DNA of 64,000 nucleotides from Microbacterium oxydans. Its GTDB lineage: Bacteria > Actinomycetota > Actinomycetes > Actinomycetales > Microbacteriaceae. A model generated the notes under the pieces. The model saw nothing but the letters and a program-made list of their open reading frames with translations, was not told the DNA's origin and did no database searches. This document shows, piece after piece, positions 45,617 through 56,265 of the stretch (position 1 is its first letter; the number at the start of each line of letters is the position of its first letter). The stretch is from positions 100,862-164,861 of the forward strand of contig NZ_JYIV01000025.1 in NCBI RefSeq assembly GCF_000956405.1. The letters run 5' to 3'. Made by a program: the position numbers and the translations under genes.

Positions 45617-45673
45617 CTCCGGTCGCGATACGACAGCCGTCCGCACAGGTCGGCCGGCGTATCGCGACCGGAG
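45617..45673 (+). terminator. Long hairpin terminator of the exporter operon
   Basis: A perfect 16-bp stem (45617-45632 with 45658-45673) around a 25-nt loop that itself is GC-rich, 10 bp after the stop. Confidence 0.7.
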
Positions 45674-45722
45674 TCGTTTGCATATCCTGCACCGGGGCCG
45701 GGCGTCGATCGCGTCACGTGGG

Positions 45723-45728
45723 TAGCAT
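45723..45728 (+). promoter_or_regulatory. Leaderless-type -10 box (TAGCAT) before 45735
   Basis: TAGCAT ends 6 nt before ATG 45735. Confidence 0.55.
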
Positions 45729-45734
45729 CGAGGT

Positions 45735-46553
45735 ATGGACCCCCTGCTGCTCGTCGCCGAGTGGTGGTGGATCGCGCCGGCGACAGTCGCCGCGGGGACG
45801 GTGGGTGTGATGGGAATGCGACGTCGCAACAGCACGGTGAGCGGACGCCGGCTCGCGGTCGATGCCGCCCGCCACGACCTCAGGGAGGCGCAGCTGGTCG
45901 CCGCTGAGCGGCGTACCGCGTGGAAGATCGCCCGCGCCGACCTCGCCCGTATCACGGCGGAGCGGGCCGCCCAGCGAGCGACGCCCGAACAGGTGGCCGG
46001 GGCTCGACGGATGCTGAAGGAGCGGGAACGCGATGCGAAGGCCGCGTCGGCCGATGTGCGCGCGCGCCAGGTACGGCTGAACGCGGCTCGCGGTGCGGTG
46101 CCTTCCGCGTCGGAGCCGCGTCCCCTCGAACGACTCCACGCCGCGCATGAGGCGGTGACGTCGCGCTGGATGCATTACGAGACCGATCCCGCGTTGCAGA
46201 TCTCCTATCCGGCGATGACCGATGTGAAGTCCGCGCAGACTGCCGCGTACCTCCGTGCCGCCGGACACGCGGCGGAGATGCGCCGCGCGGCCTCCGGACG
46301 CATCACCCCGGCCGAGTTCGCCGCCTATCGTGACGCGGTCGCCGAGCTCGAGCGGGCGTTCGAGGCTGCCGAGCACGCCGCGAAGGTTCACGCGGGGGAG
46401 GCGCCGGCGACGCCGGCGTGGCAGGACGCCGCTCAGGACATGCTGAATCATTCCGCCGAGGCCATCGACCGTGCAGCCGGAGCAGCCGCGGCCGCGCTCT
46501 CGTCGTGGACGAGCCGGCGCAGACCAGGCGGCACTCCCGACGACCGTTCCTGA
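45735..46553 (+). CDS. Hypothetical protein, one membrane segment plus coiled coil
   Basis: A 272-residue protein I do not recognise. One hydrophobic segment (residues 12-28) is followed by about 70 residues of Ala/Arg/Glu-rich heptad-like sequence (roughly 42-115) that should be a coiled coil, then a second, more varied Ala-rich helical part with YPAMTDVKSAQTAAYLRAA near residue 160. The tail is basic and Pro-rich. The topology suggests a membrane-anchored cytoplasmic scaffold or filament protein; function unknown. Confidence 0.7.
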   Translation: MDPLLLVAEWWWIAPATVAAGTVGVMGMRRRNSTVSGRRLAVDAARHDLREAQLVAAERRTAWKIARADLARITAERAAQRATPEQVAGARRMLKERERDAKAASADVRARQVRLNAARGAVPSASEPRPLERLHAAHEAVTSRWMHYETDPALQISYPAMTDVKSAQTAAYLRAAGHAAEMRRAASGRITPAEFAAYRDAVAELERAFEAAEHAAKVHAGEAPATPAWQDAAQDMLNHSAEAIDRAAGAAAAALSSWTSRRRPGGTPDDRS

Positions 46554-46583
46554 CGACGAGAGGGACGTCGGTCTGTGAGAGCG

Positions 46584-46641
46584 CTCCCCTGAAGGGGAGT
46601 GAAGGGCGACGAGGTCTCGATGGGGGAGGGGATTCGAGACC
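46584..46641. other. Two hairpins between convergent genes
   Basis: CTCCCC/GGGGAG (46584-46589 with 46594-46599), and a second stem pairing 46613-46620 with 46634-46641. They probably end transcription of the convergent genes on either side. Confidence 0.45.
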
Positions 46642-46653
46642 CCGCCGCCCGGT

Positions 46654-47112
46654 CTAGGTGGTGACGCGGATCTCGGCGATGACCTCGCCGTAGGCCGTCT
46701 CCCCGACAGGGGTGAAACCGACGCGGCGGAAGAAGGCCTCGGGGCCGTCCTCGCCGGCTTCGTAGATCACGTTGACGTGGTCGACTCCGCGTTCGCGCGC
46801 CTCGTCGATGAGCGCCTCGACGGCGAAGCGGCCGACGCCGCGGCCCTGGTCGTCTGCATCGACGTTGATGCGCCACAGCACGGAGCGGAAGTGCTCCTCC
46901 GGGGCCTCGTCGTCGAAGTTGGCGCTGACGAAGCCGACGACCTCGTTGCGGTCCAGGATCACCCGCTGCCAGGAGGTCTGCGGGTTGATGACGGTCGCTG
47001 CGATCCCGTAGGAGACCGGAGCGAGGAACTGCTCCTGTCCGGGCTTGAGCGACAGGTTGTTCACGGCGACGATCGTCGCAGCGGAGAGTTCGACCATGCG
47101 CAGTTCGGACAT
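46654..47112 (-). CDS. GNAT family acetyltransferase
   Basis: A 152-residue GNAT with the acetyl-CoA-binding stretch INVDADDQGRGVGRFAVEAL and the C-terminal AFFRRVGFTPVGE. The N-terminal half (VNNLSLKPGQEQFLAPVSYGI) resembles polyamine/spermidine acetyltransferases of the BltD/PaiA type; substrate not certain. TAGCCT on the minus strand (47119-47124) ends 6 nt before the ATG. Confidence 0.85.
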   Translation of the reverse strand: MSELRMVELSAATIVAVNNLSLKPGQEQFLAPVSYGIAATVINPQTSWQRVILDRNEVVGFVSANFDDEAPEEHFRSVLWRINVDADDQGRGVGRFAVEALIDEARERGVDHVNVIYEAGEDGPEAFFRRVGFTPVGETAYGEVIAEIRVTT

Positions 47113-47118
47113 GGACCC

Positions 47119-47124
47119 AGGCTA
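47119..47124 (-). promoter_or_regulatory. Leaderless-type -10 box (TAGCCT) of the GNAT gene
   Basis: TAGCCT on the minus strand ends 6 nt before ATG 47112. Confidence 0.5.
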
Positions 47125-47241
47125 ACCCCTCCGGAGAGGTGCGACACGTCTCCGGCGAAGTTTTCGCCGCTCTGTGGCCGTTCGTCGACATGGAGCGGCC
47201 GCGGGTCATCGGCCTGGACCACAGGGTCAGACCGGCTCAGG

Positions 47242-47257
47242 TATCTTGGTATCGAGA
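47242..47257 (+). promoter_or_regulatory. icd -10 box overlapping a sucC-like inverted motif
   Basis: TATCTT (47242-47247) is a good -10 box, leaving a leader of about 35 nt before GTG 47288. The overlapping 14-mer TCTTGGTATCGAGA (47244-47257) is an imperfect palindrome that matches the sucC motif at 11 of 14 bases, so a repressor bound here would block the promoter. Confidence 0.45.
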
Positions 47258-47287
47258 CAAATTTCCCCGCGAACGGAGTACCTCCCG

Positions 47288-49507
<2,220 letters not shown>

Positions 49508-49514
49508 GACGACG

Positions 49515-49548
49515 GAAGGGGGCGGATGCTGCGGCATCCGCCCCCTTC
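49515..49548 (+). terminator. icd terminator
   Basis: A perfect 15-bp stem (49515-49529 with 49534-49548), TGCG loop and TTCTTCG tail, 8 bp after the icd stop. It shares the GGGGCGGATGC core with the terminator at 33159-33196. Confidence 0.85.
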
Positions 49549-49580
49549 TTCGTACCCGGCTCGTCGAGTGGAGCGCTGGA

Positions 49581-49713
49581 CGCCCTCGACAGGAGTGGGC
49601 GTCCTTGTCAGGAGTGGACGTCCTCGTCAGGAGTGGACGTCCTCGTCAGGAGTGGGCGTCCTCGTCAGGAGTGGACGTCCTCGTCAGGAGTGGGCGTCCT
49701 CGTCAGTAGTGGA
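49581..49713. repeat. 19-bp tandem repeat, seven units, spanning the L,D-transpeptidase stop
   Basis: Seven consecutive 19-bp units, consensus CGTCCTCGTCAGGAGTGGA, with only a few substitutions (the first unit is most diverged). The last unit (49695-49713) contains the stop and the last codons of the minus-strand L,D-transpeptidase gene. The six other units lie downstream of that gene. Confidence 0.9.
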
Positions 49714-51193
49714 CGGAGATCTCGAGGCCCTTGGGGGACCAGTCGTACACGTACTTCGCGAGGTCGATCGGCAGGTTGACGCAGCCGTGGCTCATGCGCT
49801 GGCCGAAGTTGTTGTGCCAATACGTGCCGTGGAAGCCGATGTTCGGAGCGAACCAGGTGATCCAGGGCACGTCCTTCGTGCAGTACGGTGCGCCTTCGTA
49901 GCAGCCCATGTCCTGGATGCGGGTGTGCGCGAACACCTTGAAGTTGCCGGTGGGGGTCAGCGTTCCGGGGAGTCCGGTGGATACGGCCCAGGAGTTCACG
50001 ACCGCGCCGTTCTCGTAGAGGACGGCGCGCTGCGAGCTGAGGTTGATGTCGATGCGGCGGAACAGGCTCACCGTCTCGAACGGGGTCTCGGTGACCGAGA
50101 GTGCGAACGCTCCATTGCCGGCTTCCAGCTGCGTGGCAAACTGGGCGGCGATCCCCGTCGTGTCTCCGAGCGCTCGGCCGACCGCGCCCTCCTGCTCCGC
50201 TCGGAGCACGGTTCCGGCGGAGTCGACGATGTTGGTCGCGTTGACCGGCGCGCGGTCGACGGCGGCGGGAAGCCCGTCCACCGTGGCCTGGATCGCCTGC
50301 GGGTCGGCCTTGATGGCCAGCTGACCGTCGTCATCGACGACCGTCAGCCACGAGGCGGCGACGGCGGGGTCGACCGGGACGGTGCGCTCCTCGCCGATGT
50401 AGAAGCCGACCGTGGGGAGCATCGTGTTCAGGGCGGTCGCAGTGGCGGTGGCGTCGTCATCCGAGATCGCGGGCTTGGCCTCCGCGGCGTCTCCCGAATA
50501 CTCGAGCGCGGTGCGACCCTCTCCGATCGCTTCCGCGAAGGCGGTGTTGAGGCCCGCGAGGTCGATCCCGGTTCCGGCCTCGGCCGGTGTGATCACGAAG
50601 GCGCCGCTGGCAGCGTCGAAGACGACCCCGGCATCTACGGGGTCGTCGAAGCTGGTCGGCACGGCGCCACGCAGTGCCGCGTCCGCCTTCGCCGTGTCGA
50701 AGGCGATGTCGGCGGGGACCGGGTCACCCATCCAGGCGCCGAGGTTCCACAGCGGGTGTTCGGCGAACGCCTTGTCGGCGAGAGCGGTGGCATCGACGTT
50801 CGCGCCGAGGTCGGCACCGGTCAGGACCGTTCCGTCCCCCGCGCCGGTGAGAGTGATCTCGGTCTGGGCGAGGCGTGCGTCGATGGTGTCGGCGGCCGCG
50901 CCCGGAGTCATCCACCCGACGGGGATTCCGGCGACCGTGGTGCCTGGAGCGATGAGGATCATCGACGCGGCACCCGCGCCGATGGCGACCACTCCCAGCC
51001 CGAGGCCGATCCAGAGGCCGAGGCGGCGCTTCTTGGGAGACGGTTCGATCGGAGCCCAGGCGAGCGGCTGGTCACCGGTGGTCGGCGGGACGGTCTCGGT
51101 GGGAGCCTCCGTCGGTGCGAGCACTGCAGTGGGCGCGGAGTCATCTCCACGCGCCTCGGCTGCTGCGCCCGGCGCAGAAATCAGATCGGTCAC
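49703..51193 (-). CDS. L,D-transpeptidase with peptidoglycan-binding domains
   Basis: Makes 3-3 cross-links or attaches proteins in peptidoglycan. The 496-residue protein has a cytoplasmic N-terminus of about 55 residues, one membrane segment (LWIGLGLGVVAIGAGAASMI), about 270 residues of PG-binding-4-type repeats, and a C-terminal YkuD domain with the catalytic signature HNNFGQRMSHGCVNLP. GTG 51193 is chosen because GGGGGG lies 8 nt upstream; GTG 51202 or a further upstream start is possible. A TACCAT -10 box lies near 51234-51239 on the minus strand. The 3' end is inside a tandem repeat. Confidence 0.9.
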   Translation of the reverse strand: MTDLISAPGAAAEARGDDSAPTAVLAPTEAPTETVPPTTGDQPLAWAPIEPSPKKRRLGLWIGLGLGVVAIGAGAASMILIAPGTTVAGIPVGWMTPGAAADTIDARLAQTEITLTGAGDGTVLTGADLGANVDATALADKAFAEHPLWNLGAWMGDPVPADIAFDTAKADAALRGAVPTSFDDPVDAGVVFDAASGAFVITPAEAGTGIDLAGLNTAFAEAIGEGRTALEYSGDAAEAKPAISDDDATATATALNTMLPTVGFYIGEERTVPVDPAVAASWLTVVDDDGQLAIKADPQAIQATVDGLPAAVDRAPVNATNIVDSAGTVLRAEQEGAVGRALGDTTGIAAQFATQLEAGNGAFALSVTETPFETVSLFRRIDINLSSQRAVLYENGAVVNSWAVSTGLPGTLTPTGNFKVFAHTRIQDMGCYEGAPYCTKDVPWITWFAPNIGFHGTYWHNNFGQRMSHGCVNLPIDLAKYVYDWSPKGLEISVHY

Positions 51194-51255
51194 GAACTTC
51201 ACCCCCCGGATCTCAAACGTGTCCTGACGTCCAATGGTACGGGATGGGAGGTAAC

Positions 51256-51289
51256 GGGGAGGCAACGGTCCGTGATAACGTGCCTCCCC
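51256..51289 (-). terminator. Terminator of the RidA gene
   Basis: A perfect 9-bp stem (51256-51264 with 51281-51289) with a 16-nt loop, 13 bp after the minus-strand stop. Confidence 0.55.
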
Positions 51290-51301
51290 GCAACTCGGGT
51301 G

Positions 51302-51706
51302 TCAGTCGATGATCGCGATGCCGTCGATCTCGACGAGCATCTCCTCGCGCGGCAGGCCCGTGAAGACGGTGGTGCGCGACGGCAGGACGCCGTTGGTCGT
51401 GTGCGCGGTCACGAACGCGCCGTACGCGTCGTTCATGATCGGGAAGTCCTCGCGCTTGGTCAGGTAGACGCGCAGCATCACGACGTCGTCGAACGTCGCG
51501 CCGGACGCCTCGACGATCGCCTTCACGTTCTCGAGCGTGCGCGTGGTCTGAGCCGCGACGTCTCCGGGATACAGGTACTCGTTCGTCTTGGGGTCGACGG
51601 GCCCCTGGCCGGAGACCTGGACGAACGGGCCCTTGCGGATTCCCTGCGAGAACGTGTGGGCGGGGGCGGGGGCGGCGTCGGTGGAAACTCGGATCTTCGC
51701 GGTCAT
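51302..51706 (-). CDS. ridA: RidA family enamine/imine deaminase
   Basis: A 134-residue RidA (YjgF/YER057c/UK114) protein, with FVQVSGQGPVDP, TRTLENVKAIVEASG and the conserved Arg in VMLRVYLT. RidA proteins hydrolyse reactive 2-aminoacrylate-type enamines made by PLP-dependent serine/threonine dehydratases. This fits its divergent neighbour, a PLP D-amino-acid dehydratase-like gene. TAGGCT on the minus strand (51713-51718) ends 6 nt before the ATG. Confidence 0.88.
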   Translation of the reverse strand: MTAKIRVSTDAAPAPAHTFSQGIRKGPFVQVSGQGPVDPKTNEYLYPGDVAAQTTRTLENVKAIVEASGATFDDVVMLRVYLTKREDFPIMNDAYGAFVTAHTTNGVLPSRTTVFTGLPREEMLVEIDGIAIID

Positions 51707-51712
51707 GTCGCC

Positions 51713-51725
51713 AGCCTAGTAGCAT
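51713..51725. promoter_or_regulatory. Overlapping back-to-back leaderless promoters
   Basis: The two genes are 25 bp apart. The minus-strand -10 box TAGGCT (51713-51718) serves ridA and the plus-strand TAGCAT (51720-51725) serves the dehydratase; each ends 6 nt before its ATG. The -35 regions must lie in the opposite coding sequence. Confidence 0.6.
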
Positions 51726-51731
51726 TGTTAG

Positions 51732-52949
51732 ATGCCTCTACAAATTCCGGATCCCGTTCTCGGCACCTGGACCAAGGGCTTCCCGGCGCACGCCGCGGGA
51801 CTCCGCCTGTCGCAGGTGGGGGATGCGGATCTGCATCTCTCCGACCTCGTGACGCCGGTGCTGACGGTTCACGAGAGTGCCCTCGCACACAACGAGGAGA
51901 CGGTCTTCGCTTGGGCGAGGGAGCAGCGAGTGCTCCTCGCACCGCACGGGAAGACGACGATGGCTCCGGCCCTCTGGCAGCGACTGCTCGACGCGGGAGC
52001 GTGGGGCATCTCCGTCGCGACGCCCTGGCAGGCCGAGGTCGCCATCGACGCCGGTGTCTCGACCGTGCTGATCGCGAACGCGGTCACCGACCTCGCCGCG
52101 GTGCGACGCCTGGGGGTGCTGCTCGCTGCCGATCCGGAGCTGCGCGTGCTGTGCTGGGCGGATTCCCTCGAGGGGGCGGCGATCCTCGCTCAGGGCATGC
52201 GTGATGCCCCGCGACCGCTGGAGGTGATGGTCGAGCTCGGAGGTGCGCACGGTCGCACAGGGGCACGGACGATGCAGGAGGGCGAGCGGATCGGGAAGGC
52301 CGTCTCGGAGGCATCCGGCCTGCGCCTCGCCGGCGTCGCGGGATATGAGGGTCCGTTCGGTCCGGACCGTTCCGAGGCCTCCGTCGTCGCCGTCGACGCG
52401 TACCTGCGTACCCTCGTCGACCTGCACGCACGCCTCGAGTACCCCGAGGGAATCCGCCCGGTGCTCAGCGCCGGCGGCAGCGCCTTCCCTGACCGGGCGG
52501 CGGCGGTGCTCGCATCCGCGGGGGGCGACGTCGACGTCGTCCTGCGTTCGGGCGCGTTCCAGATCCACGACGACGGCTTCTACTCGCGGATGTCCCCGTT
52601 CGGGCCGCTCGTCGGGACCGCACCTCTCCGTTCGGCGATGCATGCCTGGTCGCGGGTGGTGTCGCAGCCCGAGGACGGTTTGGCTCTCCTCGACGCCGGA
52701 CGGCGCGATGTGCCTTTCGACCTCGACCTGCCGATCCCGCAGAACGTGCACGGGGAGATCACGGCGCTGAACGACCAGCATGCGTTCCTCGGTCTCTCGG
52801 GCGACGATGCGGTCGCCGTGGGCGATGTCGTCCGTCTGGGTCTCTCTCACCCGTGCACGGCCTTCGACAAGTGGCGGGTGGTCGCCGTGATCGACGACCC
52901 CGACTCCGCCGACCCGCGCGTGATCGGGGCGGTGGCGACATGCTTCTGA
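51732..52949 (+). CDS. PLP-dependent D-amino-acid dehydratase/deaminase (DSD1-like)
   Basis: A 405-residue fold-type III PLP enzyme with an alanine-racemase-like N-terminal barrel: the PLP lysine is K74 in LLAPHGKTTMAP. The C-terminus carries the His-x-Cys zinc site (SHPCTAFDKW) of eukaryotic-type D-serine dehydratases and D-threonine aldolases. It should convert a D-hydroxy-amino acid to an oxo acid and ammonia; D-Ser or D-Thr are the likely substrates but not proven. The next gene starts inside its 3' end (10-bp overlap), so they are coupled. Confidence 0.85.
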   Translation: MPLQIPDPVLGTWTKGFPAHAAGLRLSQVGDADLHLSDLVTPVLTVHESALAHNEETVFAWAREQRVLLAPHGKTTMAPALWQRLLDAGAWGISVATPWQAEVAIDAGVSTVLIANAVTDLAAVRRLGVLLAADPELRVLCWADSLEGAAILAQGMRDAPRPLEVMVELGGAHGRTGARTMQEGERIGKAVSEASGLRLAGVAGYEGPFGPDRSEASVVAVDAYLRTLVDLHARLEYPEGIRPVLSAGGSAFPDRAAAVLASAGGDVDVVLRSGAFQIHDDGFYSRMSPFGPLVGTAPLRSAMHAWSRVVSQPEDGLALLDAGRRDVPFDLDLPIPQNVHGEITALNDQHAFLGLSGDDAVAVGDVVRLGLSHPCTAFDKWRVVAVIDDPDSADPRVIGAVATCF

Positions 52950-55900
52950 GTGCCGAGAAGGCCGCGGCCGGACGCGTGCGGGTGTACCGCGGAGCCACCG
53001 TCGTCGACGGGACGGGTGCGCCCCGGTACGTTGCCGACGTCGCGGTCGAGGGTGCGCGGGTCGTCGCGGTCGTCCCCGCCGGTGCGGGGGGTCCCGAACT
53101 CGAGCTCCCCGATGGCGCGGTGGAGGTTGCGGCGAGCGGCCTCTTCCTCGCGCCCGGATTCATCGACATGCACGCGCACAGCGAGCTCGCGGTGCTGAGG
53201 GGGGTCGCGCACGAGGCCAAGGTCCGCCAGGGCGTGACGACCGAAGTGCTCGGCCAGGACGGCCTGGGTTACGCGCCCCTCGACGACGCGGCTGCCGCGA
53301 TCATCCCCGCGCAGATCGCCGGATGGAACGGGACCCCCGCCGACGTGCCATGGCGGACGATGGACGACCTGCTCGCGGCCATCGACGACGCAGCGGTCGC
53401 GAACGCCGCCGTCCTCGTTCCCCAGGGCAATCTGCGGATGATGGTCGTCGGTCACGAGAACCGTCGGGCGACCTCTGCCGAGCTCACAGCGATGGGCGAG
53501 ATCCTGGGGCGCGCGCTGGATGCGGGAGCCTTCGGGATGTCGAGCGGCCTCACGTACACGCCGGGGATGTACGCCGACACGGCCGAGCTCGAAGCCCTGT
53601 GCCGCGTCGTCGCCGAGCGCGGAGGTTACTGGGCACCGCATACCCGGAGCTACGGGGGAGCGGCGCTCGAGGCGTACCGGGAGGCCCTCGACATCGGTCG
53701 ACGCACCGGATGCCCCGTGCACCTCACGCACGCGACGATGAACTTCGCCCCGAACCGAGGGCGCGCCGATGAGCTCCTGGCCCTGATCGACGAGGCGATC
53801 GCGGACGGTGTCGATGTGACACTCGACACATATCCGTATCTGCCGGGCGCCACCACTCTGTCCGCCCTGCTGCCGAGCAGGCTGGCGGAGTCCGGCGACC
53901 TGCTCGCCGCCCTCTCCGCGCTCGACGAGGCGGGCAGAGAAGCCGTCCGCGTGGAGCTGGAGGACGTCGGCTGCGACGGCTTCCACGGCGAGAAGGCCGA
54001 TTGGACGCAGATCCAGATCTCCGGCACCGTGAACCCCGCCCTCGCCGGTCTGGTCGGTCGGACGATCGCCGAGATCGCGAGCACGACCGGTCGCCGCGCC
54101 GTCGACGTGGTGCTGGACACGATCGTGCAGGACGCCGCCGCCACCGGAATCCTCATGCACATCGGAGACGAGGACAACGTCAGGGCGATCATGCGTCACC
54201 CGCGGCACACGGGCGGCAGCGACGGAATCCTGATCGGAGCGCGCCCGCACCCGCGTGGGCGCGGCACGTTCCCGCGGTACCTCGGACACTACGTGCGCGA
54301 ACTCGGCATCCTCACCTGGGAGGAGGCCGTCCGTCACCTGGCCGGCACTCCGGCGCATCGGCTGGGGCTCGACCGAGGCGATGCGCCTCGGGGCGTCCTC
54401 CGGCAGGGTGCGACCGCCGACCTCGTGCTCTTCGACCCGGACACGATCGAGGCCGGGGCCACGTTCGATTCCCCGTTCGACGCCCCGCGCGGCATCGTCG
54501 AGGTGCTCGTCGGGGGAGTGCCGGTGGTGTCGCACGGCGAGATGACCGGACTCACCCCCGGCCGCGCGCTGCGGATGCCTCCGCCGGCGCATCGAGCGAC
54601 GGTGCCCCACGTCGATGCCCGCATCGATCCGACCGCCCCGGGATTCGAATGGACCGACCGGACGCCCGTCGTCTGCACGCCCGGTCTCGCCCCTTCCGCC
54701 GCCCGGCTGAGCGGCATCTCGGGGACAGCCGATGCGACCCTGGCGCCGATCCGTCTGGTGGTCGATGAGACCCTCGGCGCGGAAGCCGCGAACGAAGGCC
54801 GCGTCGGCGACGAGGCTTTCCGGGTGAGCGTGAGCGCCGCCGGCATCGAGGTCAGAGGGGCGACACCTGCCGGCGTATTCCGTGGCGCCACCACCCTGCG
54901 CCAGCTGCGGGATCCGGACGCCGTGACGTCCCGCATCCCTGCCGGGGTGTGGACGGGATCGCCCGCCTACAGCTGGCGCGGCACGATGCTCGACGTCGCC
55001 CGGCACTTCCGGCCGGTGGAAGAGGTCCGCCGCCTGGTCGATCTCCTCGCCGATCACCACCTGAACGTGCTGCACCTGCATCTCACCGACGATCAGGGGT
55101 GGCGTTTCGAGGTGCCCGGCTTCCCGCGACTCACGGAGGTGGGGGCACGTCGGGAGGCCACCCAGCTCGGACACGGTCCGCTGGCGACCGTCGAACCCGG
55201 AGTGCACGAGGGCTTCTACACGACGGCGGAACTGCGGGAACTCGTCGCCTATGCGCGCGAACGCTTCGTGACGCTCGTGCCGGAGGTGGAGCTGCCCGGA
55301 CACATCCAGGCGGGTCTCGCCGCATACCCGGAGCTGGGCAACGTCGATGTCGGAGAGCCGGTGGTGTCGGCATGGGAGCGCTTCGGGGTCAACCCGCGCA
55401 CCCTCGCCCCGACGGACGCGGCCCTGGCCTTCGGATACGCCGCGATCGATGTCCTCTGCGACGTGTTCGACTCGGAGTGGATCGGTATCGGCGGCGACGA
55501 GGTGCCGGTCACCGAGTGGGAGCAGAGCGCCGCCGCGGCCGAGCGGATGCGACAGCTCGGACTCGACTCCGCTCACGACGTGCAGCCGTGGTTCACGGAG
55601 CACTTCGTCGCGCATGTCCGTGAGCGCGGTCGCACGGCGCTGGCCTGGGATGAGGTGCTCGAGGGGGACGTTCCCGAGGGAGTGCGCATCCTTGCATGGC
55701 GGGGCCCTGCGGCGATGCGCGAGGCACTGCGACTCGGCATCGAGGTCGTGGCGTGCCCCGACCTCGAGGTCTACCTCGACTATCCGCAGTCGGAGTCGGA
55801 GGAGGAGCCGATCAGAGTGGGCCCTCCGCTCACGATCGAGCGGGCCTACTCCCTGCGCGTCGAGGACGGCGCGGTGGGGGGACAGGCGAACGTGTGGAGT

Positions 55901-56212
55901 GAGCACCTGCCCACCAGGGATCGCGTCGACTTCGCGATGTTCCCGCGCCTCTCCGCGATCGCCGAGAGGCTGTGGGACGGAGGGGAGCCTGCGCCGTACG
56001 CGGACTTCGAGCGGCGTCTGCCGACGCATCTGCGACGGCTCGCCGCATCGGGGGTGCGGTATCGTCCCCTTGACGGGCCGGAGCCCGCGCAGCGCCGACC
56101 GGGCGTGCCGGGCAAGCCGCTCACGATCGAGGCGCGGGAGCAGATCGTCGCCCGCCTGGTCGAGCGCCTCCTCGGGCGCTCACGCACGGTCGTCGCCGAC
56201 GATCGAAAGTAA
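52940..56212 (+). CDS. N-acyl-D-amino-acid deacylase fused to GH20 beta-N-acetylhexosaminidase
   Basis: One uninterrupted frame of 1091 codons holding two enzymes that are normally separate. Residues 1-547 are a COG3653-type D-aminoacylase: metal ligands H78 and H80 in APGFIDMHAHSE, RQGVTTEVLGQDG, a VHLTHATM stretch, SDGILIGARPHPRGRGTFPR, and the usual family end VPVVSHGEMTG. Residues 560-670 look like the GH20b helper domain, and 670-1040 are the GH20 barrel (WRGTMLDVARHF, LHLHLTDDQGW, catalytic GGDE at 851-854). There is no signal peptide, so both act inside the cell. The start at 52940 overlaps the D-amino-acid dehydratase gene. M546 lies exactly at the join, which could mark a lost gene boundary. 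Confidence 0.85.
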   Translation: MLLSAEKAAAGRVRVYRGATVVDGTGAPRYVADVAVEGARVVAVVPAGAGGPELELPDGAVEVAASGLFLAPGFIDMHAHSELAVLRGVAHEAKVRQGVTTEVLGQDGLGYAPLDDAAAAIIPAQIAGWNGTPADVPWRTMDDLLAAIDDAAVANAAVLVPQGNLRMMVVGHENRRATSAELTAMGEILGRALDAGAFGMSSGLTYTPGMYADTAELEALCRVVAERGGYWAPHTRSYGGAALEAYREALDIGRRTGCPVHLTHATMNFAPNRGRADELLALIDEAIADGVDVTLDTYPYLPGATTLSALLPSRLAESGDLLAALSALDEAGREAVRVELEDVGCDGFHGEKADWTQIQISGTVNPALAGLVGRTIAEIASTTGRRAVDVVLDTIVQDAAATGILMHIGDEDNVRAIMRHPRHTGGSDGILIGARPHPRGRGTFPRYLGHYVRELGILTWEEAVRHLAGTPAHRLGLDRGDAPRGVLRQGATADLVLFDPDTIEAGATFDSPFDAPRGIVEVLVGGVPVVSHGEMTGLTPGRALRMPPPAHRATVPHVDARIDPTAPGFEWTDRTPVVCTPGLAPSAARLSGISGTADATLAPIRLVVDETLGAEAANEGRVGDEAFRVSVSAAGIEVRGATPAGVFRGATTLRQLRDPDAVTSRIPAGVWTGSPAYSWRGTMLDVARHFRPVEEVRRLVDLLADHHLNVLHLHLTDDQGWRFEVPGFPRLTEVGARREATQLGHGPLATVEPGVHEGFYTTAELRELVAYARERFVTLVPEVELPGHIQAGLAAYPELGNVDVGEPVVSAWERFGVNPRTLAPTDAALAFGYAAIDVLCDVFDSEWIGIGGDEVPVTEWEQSAAAAERMRQLGLDSAHDVQPWFTEHFVAHVRERGRTALAWDEVLEGDVPEGVRILAWRGPAAMREALRLGIEVVACPDLEVYLDYPQSESEEEPIRVGPPLTIERAYSLRVEDGAVGGQANVWSEHLPTRDRVDFAMFPRLSAIAERLWDGGEPAPYADFERRLPTHLRRLAASGVRYRPLDGPEPAQRRPGVPGKPLTIEAREQIVARLVERLLGRSRTVVADDRK

Positions 56213-56230
56213 TGTAACGTTTCGGTAACC

Positions 56231-56252
56231 CTGCCCGCACGTCCGCGGGCAG
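56231..56252 (+). terminator. Hairpin terminator after the fusion gene
   Basis: An 8-bp perfect stem (56231-56238 with 56245-56252, loop ACGTCC) 18 bp after the stop. It separates the fusion gene from the ROK repressor operon. Confidence 0.6.
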
Positions 56253-56265
56253 AGGTTGCGCAAAT

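Noticed and set aside
46584..46599. Possible riboswitch-like hairpin between the coiled-coil gene and the GNAT gene
   Set aside because: It lies downstream of both convergent genes, so it can only act in termination.
52847..56029. Open antisense frame of 1060 codons opposite the fusion gene
   Set aside because: The plus-strand frame has clear catalytic motifs of two families; the antisense product has none.
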